Positions 46,733 through 57,990 of a stretch of 64,000 bases of DNA are shown here, in pieces. Location: the NCBI GenBank assembly GCA_961205875.1, contig OY540815.1, forward strand, positions 7,936,001 through 8,000,000. The letters are read 5' to 3'. Position 1 is the first letter of the stretch. Each line of letters begins with the position of its first letter. The position numbers were made by a program, and so were the translations under genes. This DNA is from Sialis fuliginosa (taxonomy: Eukaryota > Arthropoda > Insecta > Megaloptera > Sialidae). The notes beneath the pieces were generated by a model. It was given only the letters and a program-made list of their open reading frames with translations, ran no database searches and was not told where the DNA came from.

Positions 46733-47215
46733 ACATTTGTTTTTATAATAACTAATCTGACAATTTAAATTTAATTGTATTTGTTTCCAAGGCAACATGA
46801 ATTATAGACTTATTTATTAGTATTCAAAATTCAAATTTTGAGGGTGGTTTTCGCCTTTCACTTCTTCTATGGCTGTTTAGGCACGTACAAAGAAAAAAAT
46901 ACTGAAATACATTTTTCATTATTTGTATTGTAGAATATTTATACTAAGTTTCAAATAAATCCAACCAAAAAAAACTTTACACCCCTTTTGAAAACTCCTT
47001 TCTTTCAGATCATAATCACGAAGTCAATAGCATTTTTTATTTACGAGATTTCGTGATCGTAAAAAATGACACGCACATACATACACACACACATACAGAC
47101 ATCTTTCTGAAAATATTGTAAATATACTATAGTGATCTTGAAACATACAAATATGTTGTAATTTTTGATTTTGATTTTCGGACCGATTACAATAACTTCC
47201 ATTTGGGAAGTTAAT
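46733..47215 (+). repeat. partial copy of the 22534-23931 palindrome family
   Basis: Positions 46745-46890 match the left arm of the large palindrome in the same orientation (gtttccaaggcaacatgaat, ttcaaattttgagggtggtt, ggctgtttaggcacgtacaa). The right edge, attacaataacttccatttg (47185 onward), resembles its terminal segment. An AC-rich microsatellite lies at about 47070-47098. Short minus-strand frames over it are repeat-derived. Confidence 0.6.
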
Positions 47216-47771
47216 AATATGATCACCAACTACATTTCGAACATATTGTGTAAAATGATTTTTCTCTGCCATGTTTTCATATCAATGTACGACGGAATTA
47301 CCCCAGTTAGTGTTAATATGGCTAGTATAAACATTTCTATGTAAATTTTGTTCATCATTCAACATTTATCATACGAGAACCTATTAGTATATCATCACTG
47401 TATGAATGTATATTATAATATACTGGCGTAGGTGCATCCATTCATACACGTATATCATTCTCTAAGCAATTGCTTTATTAAATGGACGATATAGACGATC
47501 TTGTTTACAGATACGCGCAGTAAATTAATTATTCCTATAGATTTACTGAGGTGCAGTAGCTAGACACTAGAACTGACCCAATGGTGATAGTGTAAACACT
47601 AATAATGGTTATGTATATTGTGTTTGTTGAATACGACCAAAGTCTGTTCTTGTAACCCTCGTGGATTTCAACTACAGCTGCGTTATTGATCGAATTAATG
47701 AAATTCACATATACATTCAATGTAATTTGATTTTATGTTTCGATATTTTAGCCATTATAATAACTTATGGG
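47216..47771. other. intergenic DNA, nothing recognised
   Basis: Moderate complexity around 47530-47720 with no family or repeat partner. No gene supported. Confidence 0.4.
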
Positions 47772-48076
47772 TGGTATTTAAGCGCGCAATATTTTATATA
47801 CTTTGAGCATTAAATATACTGTATTTGAGCAATAACATTTTAAATTCCGAGCATTATACTAAGCATAAATTGTGACATTAAAAAATAATTTTTTTCAGCA
47901 ATACCATTTTCCGTTCATTATTACTGTATAATTTAATCTGCTTTAATTTTATAACTTTTATATATATATTTGGGGGGGGGGGGGTGTTCCATAGTTTATT
48001 AAATGTTAGAATAGTTTATTTAATGTTCTTCACTATTTCTCATTTCATTTAAAATTGTGCGCGTTTAATTTATTCC
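47772..48076 (+). mobile_element. short member of a GCGC-ended MITE family
   Basis: The left end GGTATTTAAGCGCGCAATAT and, reversed, the right end GGAATAAATTAAACGCGCAC are imperfect inverted repeats. The element is matched in reverse by 52071-52751: gagcattaaatata, gagcaataacattttaaatt, gagcattatactaa. The word GAGCAATA/GAGCATTA recurs in the left half as subterminal repeats. A G-run of about 13 lies at 47972-47984. This copy is about half the length of its partner, so one of the two carries an indel. Non-coding. Confidence 0.65.
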
Positions 48077-49859
48077 CATAAATTGTAATATATTTCGTAA
48101 TGCTCCAAATGTAGACATTTTTTTATAACTGATATAAAATTTGTGTAAATATACTTTAAATGTTACTATTTCAAATATGTTTTTTTATATATAATAAGAA
48201 AAATGTAATTTCATTGTAATAGTAAAAAGTCTGATATTTTTCTTATTGAAAACGTGATTTTCATAAGGATTTTCGATATATTTACTCTCTCTTTGTTTAG
48301 GAATTCTTATTTTTAAACTGAATTATAAAATTAAAAACTTTTACTTATCTTATATTTGATCACATTTTTTTATTTAAATTATTAAAATATCGAAGATAAA
48401 TTATTATTTTTTACTATATAATAAAGTACAGTAATTACGAAATTATACGAACGAGAAATCGGACATTATTGTGTATTAACGCATACAAAAAAATTCAATA
48501 AAATTTACAAATATTAAAATAATATTTCTGTTAAAAGCGTTTAACAACGGACTAAATTATATGACAAAAAATAGCAGATGTGGTCTTTAGTCTTTAGTTG
48601 ATGTAAATATTTAAATTGATAGTATATTAGTTTGTTGTCCTCTCGTAATAGCATGTTGAAATAATTGTCCGTATCCTGTTTAGATTTTTTATACTGGATT
48701 ATTCAAGCAAATATATATTTGATGCTCTATGTCGTCTATGTTGTTGATGAGAATATCGTTTTTCAATCATATATTTTATTTTCGTTAATATTTCTCACGA
48801 ATTTACTACTTTATATTCGATATTTTTGACTAATTAGTATTTAATTTCAATGTGTTAACAGATATTTAATATAGGTAATTAATATATAAACATGACATTA
48901 TATCTTAATTAAGATAACGCTTTCAGCATCTTACTTACAAGTACATCTATGACTGTAGAATTTACATAACTACGGTACATAGAGAACACTATGTTATTTG
49001 CTCTCCCGTTAATATTGCGGCGGCAAACTTGATAACATTTTTTTATCAGATTGAAAATTCGTCATTGGATTTTGCCACAAATACTACAGGAAGTTCTTAA
49101 AAATATTTAATAAATTATTATAGAAAATAGGATTGATTAGTTACATAGGGGCTAACTTATTAAGTAAATAATATTTTGTCTAGACACTCAAACATTTTTT
49201 GACTTAACATCGATCACAATCTTCATTTTTTGTAAAATAAAATTCAAATATTGATGTTAACGGTATTAATAATCATAATTTACCCGTGTAACATCGATGC
49301 AAAAAGTTGTTTTGCAGTCATTTGTTATTAATATAATTGTAAAACAATTAAAAAGAAATGATGGTTTATCTAATTTATTAATTATTTATATAAATTTTCA
49401 TTAGTTTTTTTCATGTTGTGATAAAAAAAAATTGGGTCAAATGTATTTAAAAGTTTACTGTTATATTAATAGAAAAAGGATTGGAAATAAATATGTATGT
49501 ATCGAAGATAATTTCTATCCCTTGTCTAATTTCATTTGAATGTATCATTTCAATATTTCTTTTCCTTTTAATGAGTATGTGCTAAATTAAAAATGTATAT
49601 GTATAGAAATTACTTATAAAAGCATCTATTTCATCGACTTGTTATACTAAAATAATCAAACAAGTATAAATGTATAAAATGTACATTTCACTTTTATCTG
49701 AAGATAAATTTTAATAACAAAAAGTAAAAACACAATGTCTAAAATCATGACATTTCAAATAAATCTTGTGTTAATTCACCTCCACTTTATCATCCACAAT
49801 TCTTCATAATTATGTACGTATATAAAACCACACAAAATGGAATTTCTATTGAATATACA
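48077..49859. other. AT-rich intergenic DNA, nothing recognised
   Basis: Very AT-rich, low-complexity sequence. No gene, RNA or repeat end was found. Confidence 0.45.
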
Positions 49860-50075
49860 ACAAAAACATTTCAAAATAATATAATTTCACTTTCGCATCA
49901 CGGAATAGAGACTTTCGCACATAAATCCTCTGGCCTAAACTGTCACAAATACCCAAATTATATCTGAACCTCGAACCCTTGTCATGAAAGGGTTGTGGCA
50001 TATTAACCATTGGTCTATTGAGATCATCATACTCCCTCTCTCTGCGGTCGATTCACTCTCATATTAAAGCTTTTT
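49860..50075 (-). mobile_element. tRNA-derived SINE candidate
   Basis: On the minus strand an A box TAGACCAATGG lies at 50007-50017 and a B box GGTTCGAGG at 49969-49977, about 40 bp apart as in tRNA-derived promoters. The intervening ccacaaccctttcatgacaa could form anticodon-arm-like pairs, but no complete cloverleaf is seen, so it is not a working tRNA. Downstream (lower coordinates) gtgacagtttaggccagagg is compatible with a SINE body. Limits are approximate, with no second copy here. Confidence 0.5.
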
Positions 50076-50565
50076 GTTCAAGGTCTCACGTTAAAAATAT
50101 TTATCTACATTAAATAGTTTTTTATACTTTTGTTTATATCAACTTTATTGAATACTATTTTAGAAATAGTAGAATGGCTGATAAAATATGTGCACTTTCT
50201 CATAATAACTTAATGCTTACCTTTTCAGTATTATCATTTATGTCCCTTACAATTAAAAACAATATATTATATGTCACATTTAGTTACTGTCCATTTCATT
50301 TTTATACAAACAGTCAATACAAAATATCAACATAAAATTATGTAGTTCAGACTCAAAATATTTTTATTGTACAGACAGAAGACATATTTAATATTGATAA
50401 ATATATTTATAAGTTATAAATTATTTTCTTGAGAGGAGCGATTTAAACATTTTTTAGCTTTAAATCTTCGAAATTTTGATTACTATTTGCAACTAACCTA
50501 ACAAGTGGCATATTCGTATTGAGTTTAAATTTTGTATGTTTTTTTTTTTTGTTTTGGGGGTTAGG

Positions 50566-51388
50566 GGTAAAAAAATTATCTTAACTGCGGTAAAACGGTT
50601 TAAACAGGTGAAATACCCCTACGAAAATGTGCAAAATAATCATATGTTTCAAATAACTCTGAAATTAATGAAGGTTTCAAAAATATATATAATACAACAT
50701 TTTCATGATTTTTTATACTCTTTCGAATGGCAACAGTCGAAATTTTAAAGTAAACCCGTTAAAAACCAACCTCACCCACCCTATTATTTATTTATGTTAT
50801 ATATTTGAATCACTGTTACTTTAGTTACTAGAAAAAAAATCTTAAATAAATAATGGGGTGGGTTTCACTTTTTCGAATTTCGACTATTGTCATTCGAAAG
50901 AGTATAAAAAGTCATGAATATTTTGTTTTATAGATTTTTTAAAATCTGCATTAGTTTTAAACTTATTTGAAACATATGATTATTTTGCACATTTTCATAG
51001 GGGTATTTCACTCACTTAAACCGTTTTACTGCAGCTAAGGTCCTGTATTATAAAGAAGCTCGCAAAATTTGCTTGCTTGCAAGCAATCTCAAATGGGGTA
51101 TTAATTTTATACTAGTATCTATGGATTAGCTATGGAATTTAGAGCAGTGACACTTCAACTAATTGTAACACAGTTAGCATTTTTGACCGTACAAAATAAT
51201 TTTCATAATATCACCACTGTTTTAATACCGTTGGTATTTACCTACAACGCGTGCGCGAAACTTGTCAAAGTCTTCAACAAACTCCAAAAGAACTGTCATA
51301 TAAGTTTAAATCTCATTTGAAAGTACTTGCAGGTTAGCAAATTTTCGAGCTCCTTTATAATACCGGACATAAGATAATTTTTTTCTTA
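50566..51388. mobile_element. foldback element with ~230-bp arms, right arm interrupted
   Basis: The left arm (about 50566-50796: aattatcttaactgcggtaa, acggtttaaa, ctctttcgaatggcaac, ctcacccaccctattattta) is inverted in the right arm (50843-51038: aaataaataatggggtgggt, gtcattcgaaagagtat, aaaccgttttactgcagcta). The right arm resumes at about 51373 as gataatttttttcttac, beyond an H2 Harbinger MITE. Without that insert the element is about 490 bp. The left arm contains a 70-codon open frame that is only a by-product. No target duplication defined. Confidence 0.75.
51039..51369 (+). mobile_element. PIF/Harbinger-type MITE, family H2, copy 2, nested
   Basis: This is the reverse counterpart of 11529-11847 at high identity. 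The right end is TATAATACCGGACA; the left end is worn (GGTCCTGTATTATAAAG). TAA flanks both sides (51036-51038 and 51370-51372). It interrupts the right arm of the foldback 50566-51388, so it is the younger of the two. It keeps the 62-codon frame (51132-51320, starting MEFRAVTLQL) also open in copy 1. Confidence 0.85.
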
Positions 51389-52070
51389 CGTCCTGTAACA
51401 ATATATAAATTTTAAACTCTATAAAAATATGCCACTTGAAAACTTTATCTTGTGATATCCAATAAATTGTTGGGTACTACTGATTTAAATGATCTGATCG
51501 TAAACTTCTTTCAAGCAATATATTTTGTTGGGTGTCTCAAGAATTATTTTATATAAGTACAGCAAATGAATGTTTGTTCCAATTCGAGTACGTACATTAC
51601 CGAAGTTGGAATAAGAGAATCGAAGAACTTTTTATATCGGTATAAACTTTAATTGCCAATTTGTCCACTACTTTTCCAAACACCGCCAATTTCTAACTTC
51701 GTTGCATGAAGTTTCTTTTTGAAGTTTGTTTTTTAAGACTTCAGAGCAACTGTTCAAGAGCACTATTTCAATGTGATATCGACGTTTTAACGCTGTTTTT
51801 TATTTCTAATATTTGAATTTTATTTACATAATAATTTTATTTAATTTACAATGTACAGGATTAGACAAGAGTAAAGAACAAACGTGTTATTTGGGTTTGA
51901 AAAAATTCGAGCGCATTTTAGTTCTTTAGTTTTTTTTTTCATTCATGACTACATAGTTATGACCACATGAAACATTCTGAATGGAAAATTGGTCATGTTT
52001 TAATCATCGGATGGAGAGGTATGAAATTTTAATTTTGAAAAATAAATTTGCATAAAATTAATTTTTTTAG
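51389..52070. other. intergenic DNA, nothing recognised
   Basis: AT-rich. A slightly more complex patch at 51590-51780 has no repeat partner or coding signal. Confidence 0.4.
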
Positions 52071-52751
52071 GGAACAAATTAAACGCGCACTATTTTAAAT
52101 TAAATGAGAAATAGTGAAGCACATTAAATAAACTATTCTAACACTTAATCAACTATTTGTAAACAATATTGAACAGTATTTTTGTGTTCTAGCAATAGTT
52201 AATATAAACTAGCGTTAAGAAAATACTTTTTGTGCATTAAAGAAATAATATGATATTGCTCCGTAAAATGACTAAATGAGTATTAGGTTATAAATCGTAC
52301 AGAGTTGATGTTCTAATAAAATACAAGTTAACTGTCCTTGATTAGGGAAATCTATTGGGGCGAAATCGAGTTGATTAGTTTTGGGTTGGTTAGTTTTCGC
52401 TAGGTAAGGTTAGGTCTATTCTAACACATCAATACGTGATATTTGATAGTTGTGAGTAACGGCATATACTACAGGTTTACCTTATTTCATTTGAGGGAGG
52501 GGGGATAATAATGGAATATACCCCACAAAAAAAATTAAAGCAAATTAAATTATATAATAATAATGAACACAAACATAATTGCGCAAAACAAAATTTTAAT
52601 ACTCAAAATGAAAAATGTTATTGCTCAAAAAAATTATTTTTAATGTCACACTTTATGTTTAGTATAATGCTTAGAATTCAAAATGTTATTGCTTAAATAC
52701 AATATATTTAATGCTCAAAGAATATAAAATATAGCGCGCTTAAATACTACC
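52071..52751 (-). mobile_element. long member of the GCGC-ended MITE family
   Basis: This is the inverted counterpart of 47772-48076. Both ends match (aaattaaacgcgcac; gcgcgcttaaatactacc) and the interior shares atgagaaatagtgaag and taatgtcacactttatg. About 330 bp (52160-52490) has no equivalent in the short copy: either an insertion here or a deletion there. A plus-strand frame of 61 codons (52511-52696) inside is not conserved in the partner. Confidence 0.65.
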
Positions 52752-53325
52752 TATTTTTTACATAGGTATTATATTGTTGATATTAAATCTCACAAGCAAA
52801 TAATTTTCAAAATGAATCAGACATTTACCATGTTTTCAACACTTTCAACAAAAATTTTAATTAAATCACTTTAAGAACTGTCTGTCAAAATATCTTAGAC
52901 TGTAATTCATTACCATCCACTTTACATTGTGCTCTATTCTTAATTACATCAAAAAGTTCAATTTATATTCAAGCACGCTTATCAAGTAAGAGATCGAATC
53001 AAAATGTCATTACACAAATAAATTCTAAAATCTGAGAAAACTGTGCATTCGTTTTGTCATTCCACGCCAATGCACAGTCGACTAAAATTCAAAACTCATG
53101 GAAACATTCACAAGTTATTTATTTATTATTATTTTGTACTCCAAATATTTTATTATTTTTACAATACGGCTTATTAAATACATATATAATATATATATAA
53201 AAATGCATTATTTTTCTCAAATTTAAAAAAATCAAGCGATTTTTTTCTAAGCATGACTTAATTAACCTCCCTCTGCATGCCACAAGGCTAAGAAGGTAAT
53301 CAAACTAAAACATTATCTTAACTAG
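52752..53325. other. intergenic DNA, nothing recognised
   Basis: AT-rich, with TATATA runs near 53180. The last part may hold worn Tc1 sequence upstream of the recognisable remnant. Confidence 0.4.
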
Positions 53326-53478
53326 GACATTAATGAAAATTTTTGGGAATTTGTGAAACGTAGAATATCCAGGAAAATGGTGACCAATAAACAACATGAA
53401 TCGAGAGATGAGAAAATAAAAGAAAATTGTTTAAAAAACATAAAGAGGCGGATAGAAGCTATCATAGCGGCTAAATGA
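53326..53478 (+). pseudogene. Tc1-family transposase remnant (C-terminus)
   Basis: The frame reads DINENFWEFVKRRISRKMVT and continues with NKQHESRD, ending KRRIEAIIAAK then a stop. The 'DLNPIENLW..VKRRISR' and 'RRIEAVIAAKG' blocks identify the C-terminus of a Tc1 transposase. The Pro-Ile before the catalytic Glu is deleted, and a central block seen in intact Tc1 proteins appears to be missing. It is a different copy from the one at 45333-45491. The MITE 53515-53783 sits just downstream in what would be the 3' UTR. Confidence 0.85.
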
Positions 53479-53514
53479 GCGATGAAAATATTGAAATTTT
53501 TCTATAGAAAATTA

Positions 53515-53783
53515 CACAGCCACATACAAAATAAATAATGTTTAGAACTTTTTCGGAGAACATTGTATTTATATGTATTTTGAGACGTTGAATCCGAATT
53601 TGAGGTCAAAATAGCAACTTATTCGATTAATTTTCTAAATAAGCTCGGAAAACCTTATTTTTTTATACTCGAAAAATATTTTTTTCAGGGTTATTTTCAA
53701 AATGCATCGAATTAGGTGCTATTTTAACCTCAAATTCGGATTCAGCGCCTCAAAATACAAAGGTTTTTTTGTGTATGGCTGTG
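53515..53783. mobile_element. MITE with CACAGCCA ends inserted beside the Tc1 remnant
   Basis: CACAGCCACATACAAAA (53515) is inverted at the right end (tttttttgtgtatggctgtg, ending 53783). Inner blocks tgaatccgaatttgaggtc and gacctcaaattcggattc-like words are also inverted, giving a 269-bp near-palindrome. TTA flanks both sides (53512-53514 and 53784-53786). The 3-bp TTA duplication would fit PIF/Harbinger. No coding content. Confidence 0.8.
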
Positions 53784-53786
53784 TTA

Positions 53787-54200
53787 TTATTTTGACTTTT
53801 TATTGATTTTATCTAAAGCTGAATTATTTAAAATTTATTACAGTAATTGTAAAATACCGAAGGTTTTAATAATATGATTTTTTTAAATGTTCAAAAATGT
53901 CCAATCGAACAGGTTTTTCGGAATTGGGATCACTGTGCAGTGTGAAAATCAGAATAGAGGTCGTCGGGTGTGGCGATGGTTAGGGTACTGCAGTGGGTAT
54001 GAGGAAGGGTGGATGCCTGCATGGGAATGTGCTTTCAATCCAACATTATTGGCAATTTAAATGGACGCCATATCAGCGGTGGTGTGTTCTGTGGTAGCCG
54101 GTGTTAGATTTGCATAGGTTCTTTTTTGGTTTCTATCTTTTACTGGCAGATAACTGAAGAAGATTACACATCGACAGGTATGTTTGTATGCTGAATATTA
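53787..54200 (+). other. unique GC-richer island with a splice-donor-like edge
   Basis: About 53930-54178 is the most G-rich non-repetitive stretch in the window (gaggtcgtcgggtgtggcga, gcggtggtgtgttctgtggt). It ends with acatcgacag followed by gtatgt, an excellent insect 5' splice-site match at about 54178. There is no long coding frame. A non-coding first exon or promoter region is possible; a chance match is also possible. Confidence 0.25.
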
Positions 54201-54765
54201 CGAAAGATTTAGGAGTTTCTTTTTTACTGTAAAATATAATGTTTTGACTTCTTTTTTCGATACATAACATAAAATGAAATAAAATTTATGTAAAAGCCAT
54301 TTTTACTTTCTTATATGAAATATACAATAGTATACATAAGTAAGTATTATGAAGCCGATTTTTTTCGAAATCCGGATTTTGATGGAATTATCCATTTTGA
54401 CCTTCCCTGAATCCATTCATGATGTCTGTGTGTTCGTCTGTCTGTCTGTAAGCGCTGTAACTCAAATACGACAAATCGTAGAAGGGTGAAATTTTATATT
54501 TAAGATTAATTTTTGTTTGGGAAGAAAACATCCTATTTTTGAAAACGATCTTTCAACCGGATACGGATGTTTAACTATGTCGATTTTTGAATTTTTCGAA
54601 TTACTCTTAAACAGTGCGAAATAGAGAAAAATGGTCAAGTTAAAAATTGTAAGTAATATCATTATCTATAATTTATGTTCTATTCATTTTTTCGTAAAAA
54701 CGAATTATTGAAAAATAAATTTTTATTATAATTCAAATGGTTCATAACAGAGGAGAAATATCTGC
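54201..54765. other. intergenic DNA with a probable old repeat
   Basis: About 54350-54660 has the style of a dispersed repeat (gtctgtctgtctgtaagcgc, aatacgacaaatcgtagaa), but no partner copy is found here. No gene supported. Confidence 0.35.
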
Positions 54766-55226
54766 CACGAGTGTCATGGGATTTTTTTATACGTATTACA
54801 GAGATTGAACAGTGTGTGTGTTTGCTATAGGTACCATGGGACTTTCTTATACGTAATACTGAGAGTGAACAGTGTAGGTAAATCTAAATACATACATAAA
54901 ACAATTCTTTCTGGCTAAATCATAAATGTTTGAAAAAAATGTATGGTGAATAAATTATAGATAATAACATACTCGACATTTTTTATCTAAAACATGTTTT
55001 TCTTACTTCAAAAATAATTCGAAAATTCAAAAATTTAAAACATCCGTTTTCAATTATTACGTTTAAAAAACTCACTTGTTATATAATGGAGATAATAGTA
55101 TATTATTCATTTTATTCTATCTTGTTAGTTTGTCAGAAATGTTTTAATAAAATAAGAATCACGTATATTATTCACTGTTAGGATTACGTATAAGAAAGTC
55201 CCGTGGTTTCCAAGGCAGATATTTTC
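54766..55226 (+). mobile_element. family T element, copy 2, with ~40-bp inverted ends
   Basis: The left end 54833-54876 (accatgggactttcttatac, gtaatactgag, gtgaacagtg) is inverted at 55171-55208 (ttcactgttaggattacgta, taagaaagtcccgtggt). The left end is also present once more in direct orientation just upstream (54766-54815), so that end is duplicated. The interior matches 569-834. Non-coding. Confidence 0.7.
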
Positions 55227-56665
55227 GTTATAAGAAACTGTCTTATATACTTTTACATATGTATGTGTAACAATATATAAAAAAGTATTATGGTGGCCAC
55301 AGCACGTTATTTATATATTACTTACATATATTTTTATATCTTAAATTCTTCATCAAGAAGGTATAAAATATTAATTTTACTCGTTGACTTTTATTTTAGT
55401 TAGGTAAGAGAGTGAGAAACATTCCGATTTACATAAATTCAGTCCGGTCTCTTTTCCGCTGTTAGATAACCGTGGAAGCTTACCTCCAAACACATTTACG
55501 TTGAGTATTATAAAAGATTGAGTAAATGGCCTGTACTGTCTGTTGATAAAAGAAAGAAAAAAGTACGTTTTAATGTTCTGTATTATTTGCTTCAATGCAG
55601 ACAGATATTCTTTGTTCTTTCTAACATACAGTTACCTTATATTTGCTCTCTGTTTAGTTTTAAAAGGTTTTTATCATAATAAAAACTGCAAAACAAGTTA
55701 TTTGCATATTTTCCTTTTAAAAGAAAATATAGTTGCTATATTTGTTTTTGTTTCCGATTTTACTATTTGTATAAACGTGATTACATTTTAAGTGGTGTTG
55801 AATATTTTTATAATAATTTGCTTATGACCGTGTTCGATTTCTTATCTGTTCATTATTCATAATAGATCAAGTATGTATAAAAATATACACCAAAAAAGAT
55901 TAAATAGTTTAAGAATCAACAAAAATGGCATAAAATTATTTTAATTTTCTTTAAATAATTATCGCTTCTTAAAATATAGGTATTAATTTGTCTTAATTTG
56001 TTAAGAACGCCACTGAAGTGTATATCCTTTATCGGTCCGTTGTAATATCTAATATCACTGGATGTTAATGATGTAAACTAGGTATAAACCGTAAACTAAT
56101 AGTTATATAACTCTATAACATCAGGTACTGTAATACTAGCCCGTTGACCTACCAATTAATATTAGATTAATGAGTACCGGGTCTAATAACATGCAAGAAA
56201 AATATAATAATACCATTTAAGATGTACCCAACAAAGCTTTTTCATTATTAGTTGATTAACATCCGTATTATTTTATAGTTTTTGTACAGAAATAATAATC
56301 TACACAATTTTATTTTTTGCTTAATACTTCAATAATCTTATTAAATTTTATAGTTCACTGTGATTAATTTTTAAAATAAATATTAATAACTTCTGATAGA
56401 TGGCGAAGTTAGTGCCTATAATAATTTTGTTAAATGAGCACATTAATTTAATATCGTTTGATTAATAATACTCATAACTTAATGATGGTTAATAAAATAT
56501 ATAAATTGATTATTTACAATACTTATATATTATAATAGTGTCGTTTTACAGGTAATACTCACAATATTAAACTATACGCATCTGTTTGATTATTCTGTCA
56601 TGACAAGAAAACAACAGAACCGATTTTTACGTGACTTTCACTATTCAAAAGACTAAATTTTACCG
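55227..56665. other. AT-rich intergenic DNA
   Basis: No gene. Positions 56590-56650 (gacaagaaaacaacagaacc, gactttcactattcaaaag) match a degenerate repeat edge near 11900-11960. Two short hydrophobic open frames (55377-55595 minus, 55543-55791 plus) have no family resemblance. Confidence 0.4.
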
Positions 56666-57210
56666 TAGGAAGTTGTGATGTTGACGTAACAAAGTATCAC
56701 TGAAATTATGATTTGAAATAATGAAATAGGTTTAAAAGATTCTAAAAACTGTATTTATTTTTATATTAAAAGCGAGATTAATATAATTTTTGTTAAAATA
56801 AAAACGAAAATACAGCAATCCGCCATGTTTGATAAAACACTAGTCAGAGTGGATGACGTCACGGCTACGTAAACGTCATATTTGTTTCAATAATATCTGC
56901 ACTGTTTATAAATTATTTTGTGGTTTTAAATTATTAATTTGCTCAGTTTTGTGTTACCAAAAGTAAAACCGAAAAACATTAGCGATGGAACAAGGATTTA
57001 TTATAGTTGACAAGGAGTGTTTACATAGGCGTGACGTCAAAAATGCGCCATGACACCTGCGACTGTTTTGGCGTCAAATTCAAAATTAGTTTTAAAAGGG
57101 CCAATTTTTGTGATTAAACCTTTATTTTCTGAATAAATAAGCATTTTTTTGGAAATAAGAGACACGTAAGATCATCATAAAATAGTTTTTAAAAATTAGG
57201 CATCATGCCT
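56666..57210 (-). mobile_element. MITE carrying two TGACGTCA sites, copy 2
   Basis: Reverse counterpart of 15130-15602: atacagcaatccgccatgtt, gcgatggaacaaggatttat, gcgccatgacacc, gagacacgtaagatcatc. The right end is the palindrome AGGCATCATGCCT (about 57197-57209). TGACGTCA occurs at 56854-56861 and 57032-57039, at the positions equivalent to those in copy 1. It has about 70 extra bases near 57050-57120. Non-coding. Confidence 0.75.
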
Positions 57211-57842
57211 ATTAAATAGTCATCACTGCAGACAAGCATGTGGTGTCTATGTTTTAAGAACAGTCAGTCACGCGGGAATTCAATGATTTTGAAATACACG
57301 CGGGTGAAACCACGAGGAAATTCAAGTCAGATATATTACCTAACGTCTTACTACAGTAAATTTATAAATACAAAATCTTTTTCACAAAGATGTAAATATT
57401 TCTTTTACAAATTTTTCCAACAAAATTAAATGCTTAAAAGTATGTTTTTAATACAAATAAATGTGCTATATCTACTAAAAGTTCAACAAATTATAAATGT
57501 GTTATTTCAGTAGTGGATATTTAGTGTAAGAAAATATTTTTACAAGTATTTTGTTACTATGTGAATTCTGAACAGTTTGACCTTTAAGCGCCTTAGTACA
57601 CAAAACTAACTGAAATCCTGAAACCACCCGCGGCTTGTCTTGGGGGCAGTTTCGGAAATCAAAACCGCGTGAATAATTAAAGACTTAACATAGGGACCCC
57701 CTGTAATGCCTTCGGAAAATAATGGCCGGATCAGCTGATTCCGTAAGTGGATTCAAGTGTAAGCGGTAAATAGCCAACGTCTACCAAATAAATTTGTTGC
57801 TACTATATCCTGTGACAGTGCTAAAAGCATATGTTTTAAGAC
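57211..57842. other. intergenic DNA with a complex island
   Basis: About 57590-57800 is non-repetitive and GC-richer (ccacccgcggcttgtcttgg, ggccggatcagctgattccg). A 63-codon plus-strand frame (57238-57429) has no recognisable family. Possible host regulatory DNA; inference from composition only. Confidence 0.35.
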
Positions 57843-57990
57843 AGGGGTTCACAACCGGTGGGTTGTGTACCCTTCACAGGTGTGAAGCCAAATTTTGACG
57901 GTTCATTAAATTCATTATTATATTGCGCAATCTTTTTGATATTAAAAAATACATGCATACAGTCGAGTTTCTTTTTAAGGGTATTTTTCT
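57843..57990 (+). mobile_element. hAT 5' terminal fragment
   Basis: caggggttcacaaccggtgg followed by gttgtgtaccc has the CAGGGGTTCTCAACC..GGGTCGCGACCC look of a hAT transposon left end. It is cut by the AGGGTTCC element that starts at 57991. No right end was found. Confidence 0.55.

Noticed and set aside
47024-47272. Cys/Val-rich minus-strand frames as a secreted peptide
   Set aside because: The Cys-Val run comes from an AC microsatellite inside a dispersed repeat.
49960-50024. A genuine tRNA gene on the minus strand
   Set aside because: A and B boxes are present, but I could not form a complete acceptor stem and cloverleaf, so a SINE-type promoter is more likely.
50536-50748. 70-codon plus-strand frame as a gene
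   Set aside because: It covers the left arm of a foldback element; the inverted arm does not keep the frame and no motif is seen.
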